From: Clonostachys chloroleuca
Taxonomy: Eukaryota; Ascomycota; Sordariomycetes; Hypocreales; Bionectriaceae
Direction of reading: 5' to 3'
Length of the DNA: 64,000 nucleotides
Assembly (NCBI GenBank): GCA_037952775.1
Contig: JBANAY010000003.1
Coordinates: forward strand, 32,426,001-32,490,000
Part shown: piece by piece, positions 24,875-35,862 of the stretch
Position numbering within the stretch: position 1 is the stretch's first letter
How the letters are laid out: each line of letters starts with the position of its first letter
The notes under the pieces: model-generated
The model's input: only the letters and a program-made list of their open reading frames with translations
Told to the model about the DNA's origin: nothing
The model's database searches: none
Made by a program: the position numbers and the translations under genes

Positions 24875-25545
24875 TTAACCACCCTTCTTCTTGGAAACAC
24901 CGACGGTTCGGCCACGGCGACCAGTGGTCTTGGTGTGCTGACCACGGACACGGAGACCCCAGTAGTGACGAAGACCACGGTGGGCACGGATCTTCTTGAG
25001 ACGCTCAAGATCCTCACGGAGCTTGGAGTCGACACCGTTGGCCAGAACCTGGTAGTCCTTGCCGTCGACAATGTCGCGCTGCCTGTTCAGGAACCAGGAG
25101 GGAATCTTGTACTGGGTGGGGTTCTGGATGATGGTGACAATTCGCTCGAGCTCTTCGGAGGTGAGCTCACCGGCACTATTGGTAGCATGTTAGTATTCCG
25201 TAGCACGCCCCCGTCCACAGAATTCGATGCTTCATACCGCTTGTTCAGATCGACATCGGCCTTCTTGCAGACCAAGTTGGAGTAACGACGACCGACACCC
25301 TTGATCTTGGTCAGGGCGTACATGACCTTCTGCTTGCCATCGACGTTGGTGTTCAGAAGACGCAAGATCTAGAGAGGGAGATTCCTGTTAGCCAAAAACA
25401 TGTTCCATGGCTCGAAAGTTGCGTCTAGAGTCGGGGGGACGGCGGCGACGTGCTGCGGCGAGCACGCGCACCATTGCTCGCGCAGATTGATGTGGTGATG
25501 ACTTACGAACTGGAAGTTCGTCTTCTCTCCTGATACGAGCGACAT
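24875..25545 (-). CDS. RPS18: 40S ribosomal protein uS13 (RPS18)
   Basis: 156 residues from three exons: 25545-25507, 25368-25238 and 25175-24875. Exon 1 encodes only 13 residues ([13 protein letters not shown]). Intron 1 (25506-25369, donor GTAAGT, acceptor CTCTAG) is phase 0. Intron 2 (25237-25176, donor GTATGA, acceptor CAATAG) is phase 2 and rejoins DLNKR to AGELTSEEL. The rest is textbook uS13: [60 protein letters not shown], and [20 protein letters not shown], ending SKKKGG. uS13 sits in the small-subunit head and contacts tRNA and large-subunit bridge elements. Introns very near the start codon are common in fungal ribosomal protein genes. Confidence 0.97.
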
Positions 25546-26618
25546 GATGGGCAACTGTGTTGATGGTTGCCTTGTGCTCGGATGGATGTTCGATGCTTTC
25601 GAGATTAAGTGGAAGCAGTGAATTCAATGCCCTCGCTACACATGGTGGAATTTTCCCTGTGGGGCCAGAGTAGGGCACGAGTTGTGCGCACACGAAACTT
25701 AGTCACGTGCATTTATTTTCCTGGTGTTCCGAAGTTAGCCCTCATGACTGGTATCGTATTTTTATTTTACCTGCACCTACCGTTTCTAACCTGGTTCGGC
25801 AAAAACTGTAGGAGGACCCTCATCATCCGCCATCCGCCAATCACGACGCAGGCAACAGATTGGACCTAGAAATTGTCTGCTGAGTCTCGCATTTTTACCT
25901 CCTTCATGACCAGCCGCGATTGAGTAGCTGTTTATCCAACGCGTCCGGGCTCATGGTGCATTTGCCCCGGGCTGCATTGATGGTGACTCCTGCTGCGCCA
26001 GTACAATTGCTATTGATATTGTCATCTCTATGATACACGGCACAGCACAGCACAGGTAGGTTCTCTTAATACGTAAGGGCCAAGGGGCCCAAACAACCCA
26101 TCGTCTTTTGCCAATGCTCGGTCAATCTACAATCATCGATTGATCTTGAGCCGGATGCCGGGCGCAAGCTCAGGTATTAGACGAGAGCAACACCGACAAC
26201 GCTTTTTGAGTACGGAACCTTCTGTGATTTTCACCAAATGGGGGCTTTCGTAATTTATCTGTTGTTACATCTTGCTTTACTCGCTGGCTGCTAGCGTACT
26301 CATGCCATTTGTCTCCCGGTATTCACAACTGCCTACGCACATATGAATAAATTCGTGGGCCGATTGGTTTATCCCTCAATTACTTATAATATGCCGTGAT
26401 CGCCTGAGATAATTTGTGTCGTGGTACTTAGCTACCTATCGCTGCTTCTCAAATGCAAGCTTCCTCCCCATTGATTTCAAACTTCAGCATACGTCTAAAA
26501 CGTTCGGGGTAACCTAGTTTAGAAAAGAAACCAAAACAAACCGTCCTCAACCCATCAAGTACTCTGCAGCTGAATTAGCATTCGCTCATCAGCATACTGG
26601 ACCGTTTCACATACCGTA
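25546..26618. other. Intergenic, RPS18 promoter side
   Basis: The first few hundred bases should be the RPS18 promoter and leader. A short CACAG repeat occurs at 26,040-26,055. No gene, RNA or mobile element is recognised. Confidence 0.5.
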
Positions 26619-26855
26619 TTAGCATTGCGTCCTCATCTTGTACTTGTTCTTGCAGCAACTCATGAAATATTCTATGTCGTTCGTTTGGCAATCATCCCCG
26701 ATCCCCCCAACAATACTACCCCCAGAAATACCGCAGCAATCCAAGCTCGCGTCGTGGATTATAACGTTGTTCTGTACGCACTTGCAGCCAGCGGCAGAAG
26801 AGACGCCGAAAAGTGCCGCGGCGATAGCGGCCATCATGGTGGTTTGGTACTTCAT
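26619..26855 (-). CDS. Small cysteine-rich secreted protein (candidate effector or antimicrobial-type peptide)
   Basis: 78 residues, single exon. The N-terminus (MKYQTTMMAAIAAALFGVSSAAG) is a clear signal peptide with a predicted cut around residues 20-22, leaving about 56 residues. The mature part has eight cysteines in the order C-x-C, C-C, C, C-C, C, with GCKCVQNN at the start and MSCCKNKYKMRTQC at the end. Eight cysteines in so short a chain suggest four disulfides. The spacing is not the hydrophobin pattern (C-CC-C-C-CC-C). The gene stands alone with a TATAAATA box about 100 bases before the ATG, so it is probably regulated. I do not recognise the family and assign no function beyond secretion. 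There is no transmembrane segment or GPI signal. Confidence 0.72.
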   Translation of the reverse strand: MKYQTTMMAAIAAALFGVSSAAGCKCVQNNVIIHDASLDCCGISGGSIVGGIGDDCQTNDIEYFMSCCKNKYKMRTQC

Positions 26856-28304
26856 GTTTGAGTTGCAATATATTTAAATAGTGTTGGCTGAGACTGCCGA
26901 GCAGAGGTAGAGGAAGGAAGTTGGGAGTTCCAGGCATATAGAGCCACCTCTCTATTTATATTTTTTAGCTCTGCGCATACTAACTTGTAGATTGTTCGGG
27001 AATTTCACTTCCCGACATTGAGACACTTGGTTGAGTCGGTCACCCGGCTAGTGAAATGCGTCGGACCATATTACTGCTACATTCCTTCTGGTCTGATATA
27101 TCCTCCCTAGTGTGCAACCTTCATGGCCTTCTCAGGGTGTGATTTTAAAAATTGTGCAGTTGTTCCCATTTCCCCGAGTTGCAATGATATCGAATTTTCA
27201 CTTGTGCAGCCCACAAGTCAAAGAAATAATCAAAGAAGTCGTTTCGTGGTTGCGGTGGCAACTTGCAGAAGCAGAGAATCCAGGCTTTCTTTGCAAAATG
27301 TAGGTTGAATTCACAGCTGAGACAATCGCGGAAATGGTTCCAGGGTTTGGGTCTGGTGACTGCATACCTGCTTCGTAAAGGGAGGGGAGGTCTTCAATGA
27401 TGGTATCCATGACAAGGCTTACGAGCCGCTGCCCAGAAACGCTTGGTCCTGGCTCGGAAGTGTCTCATGAGAAGGCTGAATAACAATTGCACCAATGCAA
27501 CGAGAGCCTGCAGTGCTAAAACATGTATCTGGTATGTAGAAGAAAGGGGAAACATCACATTAGAGATCAGCTTCTATAGAGCTCTTTTAAGAATCTCAAT
27601 GCCGGAAGCGCGGACATCGTCACTGGTTGTTCTATACATTCATGTGTATTGGAAAAGAAGATCAGAGGAGGGCGGAAGCTTAGAATGAACATCAATAAAT
27701 TCATAGGCAGTCTAAAGTCTATCTAGATCTCTTTCTCAACGCCTTATCTCATTGCTCATATCCCGATATCCCATATCGTGTGTGTATGTCCCCGTCGCCG
27801 AGTCATTGTATAAGGAATCTTTGAATCCTATTGGATCTCGATCGCTTCTATGCTTGGAACCAATAAAGCCAGCCCAAACGCCAATAATGTAGGTAATGCA
27901 TAAGAACTCTGGGACATGCTCTCTATTCGCCCCATCGTCCATCGCTCGTAGTGCCGAAAAACCGCCAGAGCCGACTCCAGTGTCGGTCTCGGCGATTTGT
28001 CCGGGTGCGCAAAAAAAGAAAAACTCCGCTCGTAAACCCCCCGCTTGTAAACTCCGCAAATGCCCAGAATATCGAAAGGCTGCATCCCATACCGGGTGAA
28101 ACCGTTCGGGCATTATCCACAAAAAGAAAGAAAAAGTGACCAATTCACGGGCGCTCAATGAAATGGTGGTGGGCGCCTCCATTGTGGCGAGTGTGTGAGG
28201 ACGAGTGCGCCGAGATTGAACCCCCACCCACCCCATCGGGGGCTTCGTGGATTGTGGTGTGGAGGGGCGCTTGGTGGCTTTCCGCATTGGCGGGCGCCTC
28301 CTTT
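26856..28304. other. Intergenic, secreted-protein promoter and 3' flank of the next gene
   Basis: It contains the TATA box above and then about 1.3 kb without a recognisable gene. Open frames at 27736-28287 (-) and on the plus strand near 27,900-28,140 overlap one another in several frames, which argues against any of them. Confidence 0.5.
26953..26960 (-). promoter_or_regulatory. TATA box of the cysteine-rich secreted protein gene
   Basis: On the minus strand the sequence reads TATAAATA, embedded in an A/T run, about 98-105 bases upstream of the ATG at 26855. Position and sequence fit a fungal TATA box. Confidence 0.5.
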
Positions 28305-28793
28305 TCAGATCACTCGTGGTTCGTCAATTGACGATGTCCTCGTTCCGGTGGTGGTGTCATCCGGAGCGATGGAGTCGCCGTTGATGCTGGGTGCCCGGGT
28401 GCAGCAGGGACTGACACCGTCGAATTCGAAGTCGTCTATTACTTGGCTGAGCCGACTGGCGCTGGAGCCAAAGGTCATGGTGAAATGGCTCAGCATCTCC
28501 TGGTGGCGGATGTTTGTGGTGGTGAGTGGTCGATCGCGAGGGTGGATGGGCTTGGTCCTCTTCTTCTTCTTTTCCTTGTCGTGGTCGCTGGTCCTGTCCC
28601 TGTCGTTGCTCCTCCATGACGAGAAGAATCTCGAGGTGTGATGTCGTAGCGACGAGCTCGTGGAGGTGGAGCTGGTCTCAGAGGCTGAGGTAGTGGCGGT
28701 TGTAGTGGTTGTGATGTTGCTGCCGGACTGCGAATAATCGCTAGAGGCGTCGGATTTGTGCAGTGCACGTCGGACACGGTCGCGAATCGCCAT
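28305..28793 (-). CDS. Ser/Thr-rich basic protein of unknown function
   Basis: 162 residues in one exon. It begins MAIRDRVRRALHKSDASSDY, continues with a Thr/Ser-rich stretch (about 25-50), then a Lys/Arg/Asp-rich segment (60-85), and ends with a more ordered region, NIRHQEMLSHFTMTFGSSAS at about 95-115, then DFEFDGVSPCCTRAPSINGD. I recall short hypothetical proteins of other Sordariomycetes with the same start (basic helix followed by LHK) and the same RHQEML-FTMTFG and GISPC blocks, which supports a real gene. No catalytic motif, signal peptide or membrane segment is present. Function is unknown. A short basic leader and disorder suggest a regulatory or adaptor role, but that is only a guess. 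Confidence 0.6.
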   Translation of the reverse strand: MAIRDRVRRALHKSDASSDYSQSGSNITTTTTATTSASETSSTSTSSSLRHHTSRFFSSWRSNDRDRTSDHDKEKKKKRTKPIHPRDRPLTTTNIRHQEMLSHFTMTFGSSASRLSQVIDDFEFDGVSPCCTRAPSINGDSIAPDDTTTGTRTSSIDEPRVI

Positions 28794-31700
28794 TATGATG
28801 ATCGGTATATTTTCGCCAGGTCGATTTGGAGATGTTCAAAGATTCCTCAATACACTGGCGGGTGCCTGTAACGTAGAGCCCCTGTAGTCGCACGTGGTGC
28901 CTGATGTAAGGGACAGTTGAGTGTTGCCAAATAGAGAGATAGAGTGCGACGTTGTACTCTGATCAGCCGGGAGAGTGGCAGGGAAGTGCTTGCGGTGATG
29001 AGGACGGCACAATCAACACAACGCACGACGGCGACGACGAGAGCCGAAGATGAGATCAAAGTGAAGTGGATATGTCGTGTGGGAGGAAACGGTTGACTTT
29101 AAAACTCTCATGGATTGAGCTATAAATCAATGCGCAGCAGGAATAGGACGGATAACCATGTTGGCTCTGGGACATCCTGGTTCCCCCATGATGGCAGGGC
29201 ACCACCGGCAATCTACGGGCTTCTGGATTGGGACCCATAACCACTTGTCGAGTCGCTGGACGGTCTCGCCCATCTACGTACGTGCATCTCCACCATCCAC
29301 CTGCGCCGGCCAGTCCTGGGCACCATGGAACGGCTGACGGGCAAACCTGGAAGGGTACCTCAGTGGCTGTGGGGTGTGGACGTTTGCAGAGAGTACCTCA
29401 GCCAGACAATCTTCATCGTCTACTGCCGCTAGTGTTACGGAGGCTCCGCATGACGTTGCCTTGCCTCAAATCCGTGCCCTGTCCGTCCTCCACACATCTA
29501 CTAAGTTATGTACACCATTTCCAGCGCCAACTGGGCAACCATGTCGGTACCGGCCGTGGGTATCAGACAGGGTCCAGGGTGCTCGTTGCGGCGCTGCTTT
29601 TGACGTTGGAGGTGGCAGACCCAGATGCACCTGGGCTAGGCATGCAATAGATTCTAACCCATGCATGAATGCAGCGCTCGGGTTATCAATCGTGGGCGGG
29701 CTGAGGCCGAGATACCTGCTAATACCTGCGTTCAATCTTCGTCGGTGCTATCAAGCAGGAACACGTTGCTCTGGTGAAGCTAAATGTCATGTTATCTCGG
29801 TGTAAAGAGACAGACCAGTGTTGTACTTGTCTGCTTCTGGGAACAATCATCAGGGGCTTCCTGAAGCCTGTGTGTCTGCCTACCTCCTGATCGCCGTTGG
29901 ACTAATACCTACGGTTAGCATCTACTATTTTTGTGGCCGAGCGGGCTGAAATACCATTAGACTGGCACCTAGGGCAGTCGCGGTTCATCAACCCCTTTTA
30001 GTCTGGGTAATCACACAAATCACACAGCCCGTTATGATTCGCGACCGGGTCGTTGTCTGGATGCATGCTTCTTTGCCGCAAAGATGCAGCCTCAGACCTG
30101 AAATAGATGGCTGTTTGATGAGCTATGCATCCTTCTTCCTCAGACGGTAGCACATTCGGTGAAACTCTCCGAGCTGGCGCTGGCCCATCTGATTCATTCC
30201 AACAGTCAGGGTCAGAGGTAGCGCTTGCGGGATTTTCCCAAGAGCAGCTCTGGGGCTAGTCCTGAAGCGGGGTCCAAGATTCATCTCACTAAGGCTGCCA
30301 CCAGAAATTGATTGATGCCTACCCGGCTTGGGAGGTACTTTCAGGGCTTCTCCACTGCCAGGTCTCTGGAAGGTACGTACTGCCTATTGGGTGGTCCCGG
30401 CTGTCAGTCGGCGGCTTCTTCTCTTTATTCTAGATCGTCTTGGCTAAGGTGGCTTGCATCACGATCGCTTCTAAGGCCTCGCCTTCGCCGTGTCTTTGTG
30501 CATGTCTTCAATAGATTCCAGCGCCACGTCGCCGATTAGAAGCAGAATCTTCCCATGTAACCACATCGTGGATCTGCTCAGGAGCGGGAACCCTCCCACT
30601 GTACCCTTCGTATTTGTCCCAGGGCACCCTTCTGTCAACGGAAGCAGCGGTACGGGGGGCACGCTCCAACATCTCCAGACTTGGCTGAACCCCAAAGCAG
30701 GTTGACGCGGAGGCCCCAGAAAACCGGCCCAGAAGGAGACATGTACGTAAGAAAATTGGCCTAGACATTACCTCCAAGTCAGTATGAACGCACATTATAC
30801 GTACCAACAGCCGAATTCAACCCTGGCGCCCCCCATCGCTCTCTGCGCATCTGTTTCTGCCTTTCGTCAGGTCTAATAGATTGAGGTTGTTCAGGATTAT
30901 AGGTGCGGTACACTAATACCAGCCGGCTGGTGACATCTCGGCACAATCCAGCTTACCGCACCCCGATGTTTCCGAGCGCCCGTTAGACGCGACGTTGCAG
31001 CCGCCCAGCAATGAGATCGCCGCACCATGGCTGACAGAAGGGTGCGTGAACAGAGTTTTCTTTGCTTCTGCCTGCCTTTGTCTTGCTGCCTTCCTTTTTC
31101 TGTTGCTTGGCGATTCAAATTGTGCCCGGTATGTATGGTGTGTACCTCCAATAGCGCCATTGTAGGCCGCCATTTCATCCAGTCGTTCAGTCATCCGCCC
31201 ATATGGTCATTTAATCAAAGCGGAACGGCATACCAATCAATTTGAAGGATATGTATGATAGACATCACGGGTGATCTTCCCTGTATTGAAATTTAAGATC
31301 ATATACCAATAAACAACGCTACAGGGATGTTAAGGTGATGGCTGACTATGATTCTCACAACTACAGCGCCGCACTCCAGCAGTAGCACTACTATTCTTGT
31401 GACCTCCCAATACGTGTAATACCATCTTTTAATAGCACATTTAATAACAACCACGATGAGCAGGACGAAATAACGATCGTTGGAAAGGCCTTTTTTCACC
31501 CGCCTACTCATCAGCTGCAACGGCATAAATCGCATCTTACATCCCGCAGCAGGGATACTGATTCAGCACTGATCTATGGTTTCCAGCCGTCGTAAGACCA
31601 GATATGCCTTGTGTCAGTGCTAAACTAACATGTCGTCGGTAGAGTAGGCCCAACCCATTATCCCATTCCGAAGCTTCCCGATCTACACCCTTTCCTGAAG

Positions 31701-33156
31701 GTCTGGCTACCGGAGGCGAGTATGGAATTTGGCGTTCCAATGATATTCGAGCTTCTAGAACCTGAGCGATAAGCTGTTTTCACTTCGTCTCGCTCTATCC
31801 AATGCTGCCCCATCCTGTACGTGTTCAAGTGGTCCTGGCTCTCATACCGTGAGTCCCAGTCGCATGGCTGCTAGAATACCTGGGACACCCCACAACTGGA
31901 TGATCAGCTGCGTCCAGAGACCCCATCCTGACAGATGTTCCACTTCGAATGGCTAAACAGTGCTGCGACGATGCAATATGTGTCGGCACTGGCCCCGCCT
32001 CACTGCCAAACATTGCGCAAAGCATGGTCTTGAAGAAGGGCTTAGCGGCTATGGACGAGACATGGCCGACCCTAGTTGAGCTGAGCGAGGCTCCAAGATA
32101 CTCCAGTCGACGAGCGTCATGGGTGGCATCAAGCAAGCGAATCGACAAAAGAAACCACCACTATACTGTGGGTTGAGGTAGCGGTGACGAAGTGTCGGCT
32201 TGGCGGAGGCCCCGCGCCGTCGTCATTGATCCTTGACGCCGTTGATGGGAGCCTAGCAAGTGACGATAGTAGAGGTCAAGCTATGTACTGCCTTGTTTAG
32301 CTCCCAGGCATACTCTTGCCCAAGAAGTATATCAAAATATACAATCCTCCTGTAGCAGAGGACGAGGGGGTTAACCCAAAAAGCAATTAATTCTGCAGTC
32401 AGCTCGGCAGAATGACGCCACAATCGATATAGATAGCTGTTAGGGAAGGTAGTGCTAAAAATCAGTGGCCGCTGCTGCTGAGTAGCCGGTGTCTAGGTAG
32501 CTATGTACCTAAGTATGTATTAGCACCTCTGTGCCTACCAGGCAGATGAGCCTGCGCTATCGGATTCACAATCAATACGAGATGCCCCCAAATGATCAGC
32601 ATCATGGGTTTAGCCTTGTAGATGGATTTTACTGAAGCACTACGAAAATGGCCATGGGAGCAAGTTGACCCGTTACAACCTAGTCAACTGAAGGCCTGGT
32701 GGTCGTCATAGTGATACCTGCAGTGGCTACCCAGCAGATGGCACCTGATTGGCTGCATCCTAATCAAGAGATCAGGTACCGTGATCACCCATCTGAGGTG
32801 ATGCAAACCAGAGCAATTGGCCAGGTGCCTCTCAGCCCAAGCCTCGTACGTGTGCGTGCATTGCGCCCGTGACTTGTCTCCCATTCACCATCTCCCACGG
32901 TCATGCCTAGTCGTCGCGAGTACATTCCGACACAATCCATTGCCGGACCCTTCAGCAAAGCATCCGCGACTTGCAACACGATGCACCAACCCAGACTGCT
33001 AAATCCATCGGCTGAAGGCTCGTGATCCATCGCTATAGTCTACCTCTCGCTATTTCTCCCCAACCTCCCATCGATTCGGCCGAGCAGTATCCTTCCTGTA
33101 GCTCAACGAAGAGGCATTCTCTTCTCCCCGCAGCAACCTATCGGTGCCGGCCCATC
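28794..33156. other. Gene-poor region of about 4.4 kb
   Basis: No open frame here has a recognisable domain, signal peptide or clear coding texture. TAGGTA/GTACCTA words cluster at 32,490-32,515. The last few hundred bases should hold the transporter promoter and leader. No transposon ends or tRNA are seen. Confidence 0.5.
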
Positions 33157-35133
33157 ATGGCCTCTTCATCGTCTCACTTGCCGTCTTCCTCCCGCGAGGA
33201 TCAGCTCCGAGTATCGGTTCACGAGCCGGACCGTCCAATAAACGAGAACTCGCCGCTTCTGTCAGCAAATGGTGATAGTAGTCGCCCTACCAGCCCCGAT
33301 GCTGACGATGCCGACGCCATCGACGAGTCCCAGGAGACCAAGGGTTTCTGGTATCTAGTGTTGCTCGCTCTCGGTATTGGTGGTCTCCAGCTTGCATGGT
33401 CCGTGGAGTTGTCCAATGGATCTCCGTATCTGTTGTCTTTGGGGCTGAGCAAGTCGCTTATGGCGCTCGTGTGGATTGCAGGCCCTCTAACGGGAACTCT
33501 GGTCCAGCCTTACGTGGGCATGCTCAGCGACAACTGCCGCCTTCGTTGGGGTAAACGGAAACCGTTCATGGTGGGAGGGGCTGTGGCAACCATTGTTTCG
33601 CTGCTCTTTCTATCCTGGACAAAGGAGATCGTCACTGGCTTTCTGGGGTTGTTTGGAGCCGATCCCCAATCAGCTGGGGTTAAAAATTCGGTCATTGTCG
33701 TCGCAGTGATAGGTATCTATATCCTTGACTTTGCTATCAACACTGTCCAGGCCGCGATTCGAGCTTTCATGGTTGATTGCGCCCCTGCTCACCAGCAAGA
33801 GGCGGTCAATGCCATGGCAAGCCGGCTTACGGGAATTGGGAATATCCTTGGCTATATTGCTGGAAATCTGGATCTTCCCAAGTATCTGTGGTTTCTCGGC
33901 GACACCCAGTTCAAGATCCTCTGTGCTATTGCTTGTGTTGCACTCGGAAGCACCATTTTTCTCAGCACGACAGCAATCAAAGAGAGAGACCCGCGGCAGG
34001 ATGGTCCCCCTCCATCGGACCGACCGGGTGTCTTTGTATTCTTCTTCACCATCTTCAAGTCAATCAAACGCCTACCCCCTCAAATCAAGAAGGTATGCCA
34101 GGTGCAATTCTTCGGTTGGGTAGGATTCTTCCCTCTGCTCTTTTATACATCTTCCTATATTGGCGAAATCTATGTGGAACCATTTCTAGAACAGAACCCC
34201 AATATGACACCGGAAGAGCTCGACAAGCTCTACGAGCAAGCGACAAGAGTTGGCACATTTGCATTACTAGTCAACTCCATTGTGAGCCTGATGACCAACC
34301 TGTTTTTGCCCTTCTTCGTTGCGCCGACATACGGCCACCAGCCTCTCATGAGTGACGCCCCGAGCGAGACCGAGAATTCCTTGAAAACGTACGACGATGA
34401 CCATTCCATATTGGACCGTCTTCAGATCCCCGGCTTCACCCTCAGGCGTGCATGGTTTGGCTCATTGGTGCTGTTTGCCTTTTCCATGTTTTGCACCGTG
34501 ATTGTGCGATCCGTCGAGGCTGCCACCGTCTTGATTGGCATAGTTGGTATTACCTGGGCAATGGCTCTCTGGGCACCATGGGCAATCATCAGTGCCGAAA
34601 TCAGCCGCCGTGATGCCCTCGTGCGGGTTCGAAAGGCCCGGTCTGTGACCTCGTCTCGCCCCGACGGTGATAGGAGTGCACGGGCGGGTGCGCCTAGCAA
34701 CTCCGGTCATCACGATGACGCGGTCGACGAGGAGGAGGTGGACCAGGCGGGCGTCATTCTCGGCATCCACAACATGGCCATTGCTGCACCCCAGATCATT
34801 GCCAACGTGGGATCAAGCATCATTTTCAAGATCTGGCAGAAGCCACGTGGTACGCCTGGCGACCACAGCTTTGCCGTCGTGCTCGCACTTGGTGGTGTAT
34901 GTGTCCTGGTATCATCGTACTTTGTGCTACGGATCAAAGACAGTCCTGATTTACCAGCCGATGCTATGGTCAGTGTGGAGGAGGGTGTAGGCCCTGGCGA
35001 TGCGTCTGGACCACCCACCAGACCAGCTCATCACCACAGGAGGAAATCAAGCTTCGAGAAACTGCCTAGGGCCAGCCTCGGTAGGGCGACGCTCACGAGA
35101 AACAAGAGTTTCAGTGGGGCGGAAATGCTTTGA
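33157..35133 (+). CDS. Sucrose/alpha-glucoside-type MFS (GPH) transporter
   Basis: 658 residues, no intron, about 12 transmembrane helices. The first helices read GFWYLVLLALGIGGLQLAWS and continue SPYLLSLGLSKSLMALVWIA. The RWGKRKPFM motif between helices 2 and 3 is the R-x-G-R/K-R signature of plant sucrose transporters and fission yeast Sut1. Other conserved parts are DFAINTVQAAIRAFMVDCAP and GNILGYIAGNLDLP. A charged central loop follows helix 6, a second loop lies at about 500-540, and the C-terminal tail is Ser/Arg-rich. Proton-coupled uptake of sucrose, maltose or related disaccharides is expected at the plasma membrane. The in-frame ATG at 33022 would add 45 residues without hydrophobic character; ATG 33157 (MASSSSHL) is preferred. 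Substrate is inferred from family only. Confidence 0.88.
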   Translation: MASSSSHLPSSSREDQLRVSVHEPDRPINENSPLLSANGDSSRPTSPDADDADAIDESQETKGFWYLVLLALGIGGLQLAWSVELSNGSPYLLSLGLSKSLMALVWIAGPLTGTLVQPYVGMLSDNCRLRWGKRKPFMVGGAVATIVSLLFLSWTKEIVTGFLGLFGADPQSAGVKNSVIVVAVIGIYILDFAINTVQAAIRAFMVDCAPAHQQEAVNAMASRLTGIGNILGYIAGNLDLPKYLWFLGDTQFKILCAIACVALGSTIFLSTTAIKERDPRQDGPPPSDRPGVFVFFFTIFKSIKRLPPQIKKVCQVQFFGWVGFFPLLFYTSSYIGEIYVEPFLEQNPNMTPEELDKLYEQATRVGTFALLVNSIVSLMTNLFLPFFVAPTYGHQPLMSDAPSETENSLKTYDDDHSILDRLQIPGFTLRRAWFGSLVLFAFSMFCTVIVRSVEAATVLIGIVGITWAMALWAPWAIISAEISRRDALVRVRKARSVTSSRPDGDRSARAGAPSNSGHHDDAVDEEEVDQAGVILGIHNMAIAAPQIIANVGSSIIFKIWQKPRGTPGDHSFAVVLALGGVCVLVSSYFVLRIKDSPDLPADAMVSVEEGVGPGDASGPPTRPAHHHRRKSSFEKLPRASLGRATLTRNKSFSGAEML

Positions 35134-35556
35134 ACGGGAGGTGAGTTTCATGTATGATAAGTTTAATTGGAAGTGTACTTGAAGGAGTTGAGTTCACGAG
35201 CATATAGATGCTGTGTTTTTCCTTAATCTAGGAGGATTCTCTGAATAGGCACCAAATTGTTCACATGGATGCTTCTTTTGTGATGCTAGAGCATGTGATT
35301 TATACAGACATGAGCAAGATGACGATTTGGCATAGAATGTTGGAAAGACATGGATCTAAAGAGTTGGATTCGGTTTCCTTCTCCTTTTGCCTCTACTTCA
35401 ATTCAATACAAAGAGTGATGAGTAGGTCAGAATGTCTACATTATCCGCCCAACGTTGAAATACCACAGTAACAATCCACCCATCCCAGAATACTTTTCCC
35501 CATTAAAATAGACCTCAAATAGCCTCCCTTTCGAAATCCCTCAACCTGTCATTTTC
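35134..35556. other. Intergenic, convergent 3' flanks
   Basis: AT-rich 3' flank shared by the transporter (+) and the small secreted protein gene (-). Nothing else is seen. Confidence 0.5.
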
Positions 35557-35862
35557 TCAAGCGCGAGTTGACTGCGTCGTACTCGTAGTGTTTGCCAAGT
35601 ACGTAGCGGGATCGCAGGACCCCAGGGGAGAGCGCGTCACGCCCGGTATTGGACCACGGCTCGGATCGTAGGCGGTGATGCCGGCCCAGTAATAGCACCA
35701 CGACGAGGTCCCGTCGCAGTACTCGTAGCTGCAGCTCACAGAGTGCGTCGGCTTGGGGGCGCCGGTGGTCGAGGGTGCCGGTGTGGTGCTGTCCGTCGTC
35801 GTGATGAGGCCGGCCAGGGACGTGCTGGCGACGGAGAGGAGGACAAGGAGGCAGTCGAGCAT
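35557..35862 (-). CDS. Small secreted protein of unknown function
   Basis: 101 residues from ATG 35862 (MLDCLLVLLSVASTSLAG), which is a good signal peptide. An upstream in-frame ATG at 35898 would add a charged 12-residue extension and weaken it. After a Thr/Pro-rich spacer (TTTDSTTPAPSTTGAPKPT) comes a compact block with SCSYEYCDGTSSWCYYWAG, then DPSRGPIPGVTRSPLGSC. The mature chain has four cysteines and many aromatic residues. I recall this CSYEYCDG-WC-YWAG-GP-PG-TR-LG-C pattern as a family of small secreted proteins in Sordariomycetes without known function. It ends with a Thr/Ser/Asn stretch and no GPI signal. It neighbours a GH16 glucanase on the same strand, about 0.8 kb away. Confidence 0.72.
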   Translation of the reverse strand: MLDCLLVLLSVASTSLAGLITTTDSTTPAPSTTGAPKPTHSVSCSYEYCDGTSSWCYYWAGITAYDPSRGPIPGVTRSPLGSCDPATYLANTTSTTQSTRA

